Of a stretch of 5,665 nucleotides of DNA, positions 1 through 5,665 are shown in pieces (positions within the stretch are counted from its first letter, which is position 1; each line of letters begins with the position of its first letter). Both the position numbers and the translations under genes were made by a program. Under the pieces are notes generated by a model, which was given only the letters and a program-made list of their open reading frames with translations, was not told where the DNA came from and made no database searches. Where the stretch lies: positions 1 through 5,665 of the forward strand of contig JANXVS010000013.1 of NCBI GenBank assembly GCA_025351555.1, read 5' to 3'. Source of the DNA: Pseudomonadota bacterium. GTDB taxonomy: Bacteria; Pseudomonadota; Gammaproteobacteria; Xanthomonadales; Rhodanobacteraceae.

Positions 1-77
1 GTTTCTTTCACAACCGGTGACGCGTGCGCGATTTCGTGCGAGAGCTGGTTGGTGAACTTTCGCGAAAAGTGCTCCGA
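1..77 (-). other. Short tail after the last stop; no supported gene
   Basis: These 77 bases follow the TAA of the small membrane protein. I see no hairpin with a T-run, no convincing ribosome binding site and no clear start codon. The frame of the small protein stays open through to the edge and spells FTNQLSHEIAH, but 25 open codons are expected by chance at this GC content. Whether a further gene begins beyond the edge cannot be judged. Confidence 0.4.
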
Positions 78-506
78 TTATGGCTCGCGCGTGAAACTCC
101 TCTTGGGCTCGCTTGGCCCAGGCGTCGTCGCAGGCGCGGCAGCAACTTCGTTCGCATCCTTGTGCAGCACGAAGGTGTTGGCCAGCAGCAATACGACGGC
201 AATTGCGAGTATCGCAATGATCCAGCGATCGAGCTTCTTGCCGATCGCGCGCATGATCGAGTCAGAACGATCGACGTCGCTTTCGCGCTGGATGCCTTGC
301 GGCGTCCATTCGTAGAACCACGAGAACAGCAGCACGAATGGAAATCCGATCGCTGCGGCAACCACAATCCAGCGCACCACCCACTCGGCAATGTGGAAAA
401 ATGGAAAAACCTGCGTCGCCACCTGCACCAGCAGCCACGCGCTCGCCGCGTAGAAAACCGCGGCGCGGTATACATTGCGGCGCTTGAGTTCGGTGAGGAA
501 GTTCAT
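78..506 (-). CDS. Small three-helix membrane protein: N-terminal module of the TolB/TPR family without the TolB/TPR part
   Basis: The protein has 142 residues, from ATG 506 to TAA 80-78. It aligns without gaps to residues 1-114 of the two upstream proteins: ELKRRN at 6-11, helix 1 about 14-36, helix 2 about 43-65, EWTPQGI at 66-72, a charged cytoplasmic loop, KKLDR at 90-94, and helix 3 about 95-114. Outside these anchors the sequence is clearly different (ESDVDRSDSIMRAIGKKLDR in the loop), so it is an older paralog and not a fragment of the recent duplicate. It ends about 28 residues after helix 3, where the relatives start KSIAVLPF. Reading the other two frames past this point gave no TolB-like sequence, so a simple frameshift is not supported. 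It may be a genuine solo membrane partner, or the remains of a full-length gene cut by an older deletion. Coupled translation favours expression. Confidence 0.75.
   Translation of the reverse strand: MNFLTELKRRNVYRAAVFYAASAWLLVQVATQVFPFFHIAEWVVRWIVVAAAIGFPFVLLFSWFYEWTPQGIQRESDVDRSDSIMRAIGKKLDRWIIAILAIAVVLLLANTFVLHKDANEVAAAPATTPGPSEPKRSFTREP
503..506 (-). promoter_or_regulatory. ATGA stop/start overlap, translational coupling site 2
   Basis: The TGA at 505-503 overlaps the ATG at 506-504. The preceding 11 bases (TTCACCTGCCG) are identical to those at the other overlap at 2341, and again no Shine-Dalgarno sequence is visible. The repeat of this junction shows that the duplicated unit includes the coupling site, and it supports co-translation of the small downstream membrane protein. 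Confidence 0.8.
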
Positions 507-2341
507 CGGCAGGTGAATGCGTCGGGGCCGTTTTCAGGCGTGGGCGAACACAGATCCGGCCAGCGGTTTTGCTTCCAGTAGTCGAGCAGACCGATGCGCT
601 TGGCGAAGCCCTGAAAAGCCGGGCTCTGGCGCGCCTTGCGCGACCATGCTTCGGGCTGCCACAAGCCGTTCAAGTACGCGTCGGACAAGCCGGTCTTGCT
701 GCGCTCGTAGTCTGCGAACGAGCGCTCCGGTTCACCCAGGTGCATCAGGAACGTGGGCGTCCAGTCGTCGTCGGCATTCGCGACCATGATTGTCAGCGCC
801 GCGCGGCGCAGCGTTTCGCCCTGATAGCTGCCGCGATAAATCGCTTCCAGGTTGGCGGGCGACAGTTTCGAGCCGAAGCCGATGACACCGCTCGCGAAGT
901 GCTTCGCCCCAGCATCGAAGTCGCCGACCGTGGCGTCGTGCAACGCAAACAGCCATGCGCCGAACACAGATCCGCGATCTTCGGTGCGCCGTGCCAGGGC
1001 GATCGTGCCGGCGTCGTCGCCTGCGCGCCAGCGCTCGATGCCCTTATAGAAGAGCAACAGTGGGTTCGCCGGGTCGTTGATCAACGCCACATCGATCCGC
1101 GCTTCGGCGTCGGCCGTGCGTCCCATCGCGGACAATTCGTTCGCCGCCCAGTTGTTCGCCGCCAGATTGTCGGGGCCGAACTCGCGCGCGCGCTGCATCG
1201 GTTTGACCATGTCGACGTAGTGGCGCCGCGAGAACTGGTTGTAGCTCAAGGCTGCGTAAGCCTCCGCATCGTTGGGATCGAGCGCGAGTGCGCGTTGCGC
1301 GGCCTGATCCGAGGCTTTCCAGTTCGCCGCCCAGTCGCCGCCGACGTACTGCGCCAGCACCGCGTAGGCGACCGCCTGCTTCGACCAGGCGCGCGCGAAC
1401 TTCGGATCAAGCGCGGTGGCTTTCTGCAGCAGCGCGATCGCCTGCGGCAGGCTGTCGCCGACACGGCGATTGACCAGCGTTTGCGCTTCGACAAACAGCG
1501 CATAGGCGTCGGCGTTTTCTGTCGCTACCGGCACCAGCCGCGTTCTCTGGTCGCCCTGCAACACGACCTTGAGCTGATCGGTGATCGCGCGTGCGATGCG
1601 CTCCTGCAGCTGGAACACGTCAGACAAATCGCCATCGTAGCTTTCCGACCAGAGATGGAAGTCATCCTCGGTCTGAATCAGTTGCACCGTAATGCGCACC
1701 TTTTCGCCCTGCTTGCGCACCGAGCCTTCCAGAATATTGGCGACATTCAGCACTTTCCCGATCGTGCGCAGATCTTCATTCTTGCCCTTGAACGAAAACG
1801 ACGAGGTGCGACCCGCGACTTTCAGATCCTTCACCTTAGCCAAGGCGTTCAACAGTTCTTCGGCCATGCCGTCGGAGAAATATTCCTGATCGTGCGTGGG
1901 ACTCAGATCGGTGAACGGCAGCACCGCAATCGACTTGCGCGCAGCCGTCGACGCCGGCGGCCTGGCATCGACGAGCATCGCCGCATCGCGCCGCGGCGCC
2001 AGTACGAACTTGTCGAAGGCAAAGTATACAAGTGCAAGAATCAGCACCGCGATGATCAGCCGATCCATGCGTCGCGCGGTCTGCGGCGCGATCGATTCTT
2101 CCGGTTTCACCTCGGCGTCGCGCTTGAGACCTTCGGGCGTGAGCTCGAACACCCAGGCAATTACCAGCGCCGGGATGAACCCGAGCGCCATCACGATCAC
2201 GATGCTGCGCGGCAGCCAGTCGGGCGCCCCGAACATCGGCAACACGGTACCCGCGACCTGCACCAATAGCCACGCGCCGACGAGGTACAAACCCGCCATG
2301 CGGATCACGTTGCGGCGCTTGAGTTCGGTGAAGAAGGTCAT
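503..2341 (-). CDS. Membrane-anchored TolB-like/TPR protein, tandem copy 2
   Basis: This 612-residue protein from ATG 2341 has the same plan as the gene just upstream: ELKRRN at 6-11, three membrane helices (about 15-37, 43-65, 94-113), a TolB-like domain (~136-261; KSIAVLPFTDLSP, EYFSDGMAEE, HLWSESYDGDL), TPR-like repeats (~275-460), and the WPDLC ending with a final Cys at 611. A by-eye alignment gives roughly 110 differences over 612 positions, so about 80% identity. The only length change is two residues in the linker between the third helix and the TolB-like domain. An upstream extension to 2497 would read the neighbour's 3' end in another frame and gives no family-like sequence, so it was rejected. 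It is coupled by ATGA overlaps at both ends. Both copies are intact, so this is a working paralog pair rather than a decayed duplicate. Function unknown; an inner-membrane scaffold with a periplasmic region is inferred. Confidence 0.93.
   Translation of the reverse strand: MTFFTELKRRNVIRMAGLYLVGAWLLVQVAGTVLPMFGAPDWLPRSIVIVMALGFIPALVIAWVFELTPEGLKRDAEVKPEESIAPQTARRMDRLIIAVLILALVYFAFDKFVLAPRRDAAMLVDARPPASTAARKSIAVLPFTDLSPTHDQEYFSDGMAEELLNALAKVKDLKVAGRTSSFSFKGKNEDLRTIGKVLNVANILEGSVRKQGEKVRITVQLIQTEDDFHLWSESYDGDLSDVFQLQERIARAITDQLKVVLQGDQRTRLVPVATENADAYALFVEAQTLVNRRVGDSLPQAIALLQKATALDPKFARAWSKQAVAYAVLAQYVGGDWAANWKASDQAAQRALALDPNDAEAYAALSYNQFSRRHYVDMVKPMQRAREFGPDNLAANNWAANELSAMGRTADAEARIDVALINDPANPLLLFYKGIERWRAGDDAGTIALARRTEDRGSVFGAWLFALHDATVGDFDAGAKHFASGVIGFGSKLSPANLEAIYRGSYQGETLRRAALTIMVANADDDWTPTFLMHLGEPERSFADYERSKTGLSDAYLNGLWQPEAWSRKARQSPAFQGFAKRIGLLDYWKQNRWPDLCSPTPENGPDAFTCR
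549..589. repeat. 41-base perfect direct repeat, downstream copy
   Basis: This stretch is identical to 2384-2424 with no synonymous changes. It encodes the part of the C-terminus around LLDYWKQNRWPDLC in the second tandem copy. The flanking bases differ between the copies, which points either to very strong constraint on this segment or to gene conversion. Confidence 0.85.
2338..2341 (-). promoter_or_regulatory. ATGA stop/start overlap, translational coupling site 1
   Basis: The TGA of the upstream gene (2340-2338) overlaps the ATG of the next (2341-2339) in the four bases ATGA. The bases just before the ATG (TTCACCTGCCG) contain no recognisable Shine-Dalgarno sequence, so the downstream start probably depends on terminating ribosomes re-initiating. 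This overlap also fixes the start of the downstream gene, whose frame stays open further upstream to 2497 with sequence that does not match the family. Confidence 0.8.
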
Positions 2342-4182
2342 CGGCAGGTGAACGCGTCGGTGCCGTTTGCGGGCGTAGGCGAGCACAGATCCGGCCAGCG
2401 GTTTTGCTTCCAGTAGTCGAGCAGGCCGATGCGTTTGGCAAAGCCCTGGAACGCCGGACTCTGGCGGGCCTTGCGCGACCAAGCCTCGGGTTGCCACAAC
2501 CAGAGAAGGTAACCATCGGATAAGCCGGTCTTGCCATGCTCGAAGGCATCAAACGAGCGCTCTGGCTCGGCCAATTGCAACAGGAACGTGGGGGCCCAGT
2601 CGTCTACGGCATTCGCATCCAGGATTGCCAGCGCGGCGCGACGTTGCGTCTCGCCCTGGTACGTGCCGCGATAAATCGCTTCCAGGTTGGCGGTAGACAG
2701 CTTCGAGCCGACGCCGCGGCAGCCGCTCGCGAAATGTTTCGCGCCGGCGTCCAAGTCGCCCACCACGGCGTCGTGCCACGCGAACAGCAAGGCGGCGAAC
2801 GCCGGTCCGCGATCTTCGGTGCGCCGCGCTAGGGCGATCGTGCCGGCGTCGTCGCCTGTGCGCCAGCGCATCATGCCCTTGTAGAACAGCAGCAGTGTGT
2901 TTGCGGGGTCGTTGATCAACGCCGCATCAAGCCGCGTTTCGGCCTCCCGCGTGCGCCCCATCGAGGACAATTCGTTTGCCGCCCAGTAGTTCGCCGCCAG
3001 ATTATCGGGGCCGAACTCCCGCGCGCGCTGCATCGGTTCAACCATGGCGACGTAACGGCGCTGCGAGAACAGGTTGTAGCTCAAGGCCGCGTAGGCCTCT
3101 GCATCGTCGGGATCAATCGCCAGCGCGTTGTGGGCCGCTTGATCCGAAGCTTTCCAGCTCGCCTGCCAGTCGCCGCCGACGTATTGCGCCACCACCGCAT
3201 AGGCGACTGCGAGTTTCGACCACGCGCGCGCGAACTTAGAATCGAGCGCGGTGGCTTTTTGCAACAGCGCGATCGCTTGCGGCAGGCTGTCGCCGACACG
3301 ACGATTGACCAAGGTCTGCGCTTCGACAAACAACGCGTAGGCATCGGCGTTGCTGGTCGCCACCGGCACCAGCCGCGTGGCCTGGTCTCCCTGCAGCATG
3401 ACCTTGAGCTGGCCGGTGATTGCGCGTGCGATGCGCTCCTGCAATTCGAACACGTCGGCCAGATCGCCGTCATAGGCCTGCGACCACAGATGCGTGTCGT
3501 CCGATGCCTGGATCAACTGCGCGGTGATGCGCACTTTCTCGCCCTGCTTGCGCACCGAGCCTTCGAGCACATTGGCGACACCGAGCGCTTTGCCGATCGT
3601 GCGCAGATCCTCGTTCTTGCCCTTGTAGTAGAACGACGACGTGCGCCCGGCGACTTTTAGATCCTTCACCTGTGCGAGCGCGTTGAGAATTTCCTCGGCC
3701 ATGCCATCGGAGAAGTATTCCTGGTCGTGACCGGGCGACAGGTCGGTGAACGGCAGCACGGCGATGGACTTGGCGGACACAGCCGCCGACAACGCGGGTT
3801 GCCTGGCATCGGCAAGCATCGCCGCTTCGCGCCGTGGCGCCAGCACGAACTTGTCAAAACCGAAATACGCCAACGCGAGCGCGAGCATCGCGATGATCAG
3901 GCGATCCATGCGCCGTGCGGTCTGAGGCGCGATCGATTCTTCCGGCTTCACTTCCTCGTCGCGCTTCAAACCCTGCGGCGTGAGCTCGAACACCCATGCG
4001 AAAATCAGCGCCGGCACGAAGCCTAGCACCAGCACAATGATCAACGCACGCAGCACCCAGCCCGGTACATCGAAAGCAGGGAACACCGTGCTCGCCACTT
4101 GCGTGAGCAGCCACGCGCCGACGAGATACAAGCCCGCCATGCGGATGACGTTGCGACGCTTGAGTTCGGAAAGGAAGGTCAT
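2338..4182 (-). CDS. Membrane-anchored TolB-like/TPR protein, tandem copy 1
   Basis: This is a 614-residue protein from ATG 4182. An in-frame GTG at 4191 would add three residues, but the ATG aligns with the starts of the two downstream relatives and has an AGG about 11 bases upstream. Residues 6-11 are ELKRRN, then come three hydrophobic helices (about 15-37, 43-65, 94-113), with a charged loop between the second and third (TPQGLKRDEEV...ARRMDR). By the positive-inside rule the N-terminus and this loop are cytoplasmic and the rest is periplasmic. Residues ~138-263 are a TolB-like domain (KSIAVLPFTDLSP, EYFSDGMAEE, LEGSVRKQG, HLWSQAYDGDL). Residues ~277-460 look like TPRs, followed by a helical C-terminus ending in GLLDYWKQNRWPDLC and a last Cys at 613. 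No catalytic residues are evident. It heads an apparent three-gene unit. Family function is not established; the TPRs suggest protein binding. Confidence 0.93.
   Translation of the reverse strand: MTFLSELKRRNVIRMAGLYLVGAWLLTQVASTVFPAFDVPGWVLRALIIVLVLGFVPALIFAWVFELTPQGLKRDEEVKPEESIAPQTARRMDRLIIAMLALALAYFGFDKFVLAPRREAAMLADARQPALSAAVSAKSIAVLPFTDLSPGHDQEYFSDGMAEEILNALAQVKDLKVAGRTSSFYYKGKNEDLRTIGKALGVANVLEGSVRKQGEKVRITAQLIQASDDTHLWSQAYDGDLADVFELQERIARAITGQLKVMLQGDQATRLVPVATSNADAYALFVEAQTLVNRRVGDSLPQAIALLQKATALDSKFARAWSKLAVAYAVVAQYVGGDWQASWKASDQAAHNALAIDPDDAEAYAALSYNLFSQRRYVAMVEPMQRAREFGPDNLAANYWAANELSSMGRTREAETRLDAALINDPANTLLLFYKGMMRWRTGDDAGTIALARRTEDRGPAFAALLFAWHDAVVGDLDAGAKHFASGCRGVGSKLSTANLEAIYRGTYQGETQRRAALAILDANAVDDWAPTFLLQLAEPERSFDAFEHGKTGLSDGYLLWLWQPEAWSRKARQSPAFQGFAKRIGLLDYWKQNRWPDLCSPTPANGTDAFTCR
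2384..2424. repeat. 41-base perfect direct repeat, upstream copy
   Basis: This is the counterpart of 549-589, 1835 bases away, in the same position of the first tandem copy. Recombination between the two would delete one gene and leave the cassette in frame, so copy number here could vary between strains. Confidence 0.85.
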
Positions 4183-4235
4183 GGTGTCCACTGCCTGGTG
4201 TTACCCACGGCGTCGAGACGACCGGCAACAATTTC

Positions 4236-4259
4236 GTATACAACGTCGCACTTGTACAC
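4236..4259. promoter_or_regulatory. Imperfect inverted repeat, possible operator, upstream of the three-gene cassette
   Basis: On the plus strand the arms are GTATACAA (4236-4243) and TTGTACAC (4252-4259), separated by 8 bases. The arms pair at 7 of 8 positions. The repeat sits in the only gap between genes, about 55-75 bases before the ATG at 4182. A TATACG next to the arm on the minus strand could serve as a -10 box, but I find no good -35 box at the right distance, so a promoter is not established. No T-run follows, so it does not look like an intrinsic terminator for the upstream gene. The spacing and symmetry would suit a dimeric repressor or activator site; this is inference. Confidence 0.3.
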
Positions 4260-4282
4260 GGCTGACGTCGATGCAGTTCTGG

Positions 4283-5665
4283 TCATGGTTTGACCTGCTT
4301 CATCTGTGTGGCTTCTGCGTCCGCCAACAAATTGTGGAAACGCGGATCGTCGCGCAGGTTGTCCCAGTACGGCCACCAGCGAAGATCACCGGTCGAGACC
4401 GGCACAGGCGACGTCATCAGCGCCTCGATCGACGCCAACGCGTGGTCCCTGCGGCCGGCCAGGGCCTGCGCGTTGGCGCGAGCCCGGAGCAGGCCGGCAC
4501 CAATGTACTGATCGTCGCCGGTGAGTCTGATACTTTGCTCTGCCTCGTGTTCGGCAGCGTCGGCATCGCCGAGGCCGGCGTTGATGAGGGCCAGATTCGA
4601 TGCAAGGTAGCCATTGTCGTTCCACGATACACGCAGTGCCTCGAGCCTGCGCTTGCCTTCAGCAAAAGTCTTGAGCGCGGCCTTCTCGTCTCCGGCACGG
4701 CGTTGCGCCCAGCCCAGCGTCGCGTAGTAGGAAGCGGTCCAGCCGTCGAGCACGAAATCCGTCGCCGCCATTGCCGCGGTGAGGCCCGTGATCACCGCGC
4801 CGAAGTGTCGGCGATACAACAGGTAGTTCATTTGCGCACCCAGCAGCGTGGCATCGCCGAGCTGCAATGGCAGTGGCTCGAACAACTGCCCGGCGGCATC
4901 GAGGTTGCCTTCGGCCATCCAGGACCCGGCCTTGCCGATGATCACGGCCGGATCGCCCGGACGAAATGTCAGTGCGCGGTCGAACCAGACACGGGCCGCT
5001 GGGTGGCGACCAGTGGCATCGAGTGTTTCGCCGAGACTTGTCAAGTTCGTGGTGTTCTGCGGGTCCCGGTCGAGCGAGCGTTCCAGCAATTCGATGGCGC
5101 GGTCGTAGTGGCCACGACGGCGTTCAAGATAAGCCTGCGCGGCGAGGATGTCCGGGCTGTTCGGCAAGCGTTTCGCCGCCTCGGCGAACGCTGCGCCGGC
5201 CCCGTCGAAATCCTTCGTGTGATAGAGGAAACTGCCCTTCGCCAGCCACGCCTCAGCGGATTCCGGCGCCAGCCGCATTGCCATCTCGGCGCCGCGACGG
5301 GCCGCCTGCAACCGTTCGTCGCTATGGTCTATAGCCTGGAAGTAGATCAAGCCGTCGATGTCCGAACCATGCGCCCAAGCCACCGCAAACTCCGGGTCGA
5401 GCTGCGTCGCCTGCGCATAAAATTTCGAAGCGGCTTTCAGTTGCTCGACCCCGAAAGTGCGTTTTTCGAAATCCAGCCCATGCAGATACGCATCGTAGGC
5501 AGCAGCGTTGTTCGTCGGTCTCGTCGTGATCTGCGCCACTTCGGCGCCGCTGAGCTTGGCGCGCAGCATCTCGGCAATCGTCTGCGCGACCTCGCCCTCC
5601 ACGGCAAACACGTCGTCGAGCTTGCGGTTGTAGCTTTCGGCCCAGAGGTGTTCGTCGCTGGCCGC
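4283..5665 (-). CDS. TolB-like/TPR repeat protein, C-terminal part (5' end outside window)
   Basis: The reading frame is open from the right edge of the window to a TGA at 4285-4283, giving 460 visible residues; the start lies beyond the edge. A GTG at 5611 falls inside the conserved domain and is not the start. The first ~40 residues are the tail of a TolB-like domain, seen in DEHLWAESYNRKLDDVF and the following helix. Visible residues ~85-300 hold TPR-like helical pairs, for example around SAEAWLAKGSFLYHTKDFDGA and HYDRAIELLERSLDRDPQN. The C-terminus (visible residues ~428-450) has LRWWPYWDNLRDDPRF, a closing motif typical of this superfamily and different from the WPDLC ending of the next two genes. 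It is therefore a more distant relative, not another copy of them. The missing N-terminus could be a membrane module, a winged-helix domain, a cyclase or a kinase; all of these occur in front of TolB/TPR regions. Role unknown, probably scaffolding or signalling. Confidence 0.9.
   Translation of the reverse strand, partial: AASDEHLWAESYNRKLDDVFAVEGEVAQTIAEMLRAKLSGAEVAQITTRPTNNAAAYDAYLHGLDFEKRTFGVEQLKAASKFYAQATQLDPEFAVAWAHGSDIDGLIYFQAIDHSDERLQAARRGAEMAMRLAPESAEAWLAKGSFLYHTKDFDGAGAAFAEAAKRLPNSPDILAAQAYLERRRGHYDRAIELLERSLDRDPQNTTNLTSLGETLDATGRHPAARVWFDRALTFRPGDPAVIIGKAGSWMAEGNLDAAGQLFEPLPLQLGDATLLGAQMNYLLYRRHFGAVITGLTAAMAATDFVLDGWTASYYATLGWAQRRAGDEKAALKTFAEGKRRLEALRVSWNDNGYLASNLALINAGLGDADAAEHEAEQSIRLTGDDQYIGAGLLRARANAQALAGRRDHALASIEALMTSPVPVSTGDLRWWPYWDNLRDDPRFHNLLADAEATQMKQVKP

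Larger units (their letters stand above)
503..4182 (-). repeat. Tandem gene duplication, two units of about 1.84 kb
   Basis: The segments 4182-2338 and 2341-503 encode collinear proteins at roughly 80% identity, and each ends with the same ATGA junction. Identity is uneven. Two protein stretches are unchanged: about 37 residues at the start of the TPR region (from NADAYALF) and about 42 near the C-terminus (from WQPEAWSRKARQ). The membrane helices are more diverged. There are no flanking transposase genes or terminal inverted repeats, so unequal recombination within the gene family is the likely origin. Confidence 0.9.

Noticed and set aside
24..581. Plus-strand open frame of 185 codons opposite the small membrane gene
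   Set aside because: It is antisense to a frame with clear homology to its neighbours, and its translation shows no membrane segment or family motif.
569..2269. A 566-codon open frame on the plus strand
   Set aside because: It lies wholly antisense to the second tandem copy. Its sequence is Arg-rich and low in recognisable motifs, and a similar but broken shadow occurs opposite the first copy (3130-3660). This is expected from GC-rich codon use.
2342..2497. An upstream start at 2497 for the second tandem copy (52 extra residues)
   Set aside because: The extra residues are the neighbour's 3' end read out of frame. The ATG at 2341 gives MTFFTELKRRN, which aligns with the starts of both relatives.
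4183..4191. GTG at 4191 as the start of the first tandem copy
   Set aside because: It is only about two bases from the nearest AGG, whereas the ATG at 4182 has workable spacing and matches the relatives. It cannot be fully excluded.
4236..4282. Rho-independent terminator after the partial gene
   Set aside because: The inverted repeat stem is AT-rich and short, and no run of T follows on the minus strand.
4283..5665. Calling the partial gene an adenylate cyclase or a CadC-like regulator
   Set aside because: TolB/TPR regions follow such domains in many proteins, but the N-terminus is outside the window and no cyclase or DNA-binding sequence can be seen.

Overview
The window looks like GC-rich proteobacterial DNA (about 60% GC by eye). 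The product types resemble those common in Xanthomonadales-like and related Gammaproteobacteria, but no taxonomic marker is present, so this placement is inference. Everything convincing is on the minus strand and reads from right to left. All four genes belong to, or derive from, one protein type: an N-terminal module, then a TolB-like domain (the COG5616-type 'SIAVLPF...YFSDG...HLW' domain), then TPR-like helical repeats.

Layout in transcription order. (1) 5665-4283: the C-terminal 460 codons of a TolB-like/TPR protein whose N-terminus lies outside the window. (2) 4282-4183: a 100-base gap, the only intergenic space between genes, holding an imperfect inverted repeat (4236-4259) that could be an operator. 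(3) 4182-2338: a complete 614-residue protein with three membrane segments, a TolB-like domain and TPRs. (4) 2341-503: a second complete protein of 612 residues, about 80% identical to the previous one, so a tandem duplicate. (5) 506-78: a 142-residue protein that has only the three-helix membrane module and stops where the TolB-like domain would normally begin. (6) 77-1: 77 bases with no supported gene.

The last three genes are joined by two identical ATGA stop/start overlaps and lack clear Shine-Dalgarno sequences at the internal starts. They are therefore probably one mRNA translated by coupling. The predicted topology is cytoplasmic N-terminus, three inner-membrane helices and a periplasmic TolB/TPR region. 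The TPR parts suggest protein-protein scaffolding, but no enzymatic residue is visible and the biological role is unknown. The notable feature is the cassette itself: a partial or diverged paralog, two recent tandem copies, and a solo membrane module. No RNA genes, CRISPR arrays, insertion sequences or clear terminators were seen.
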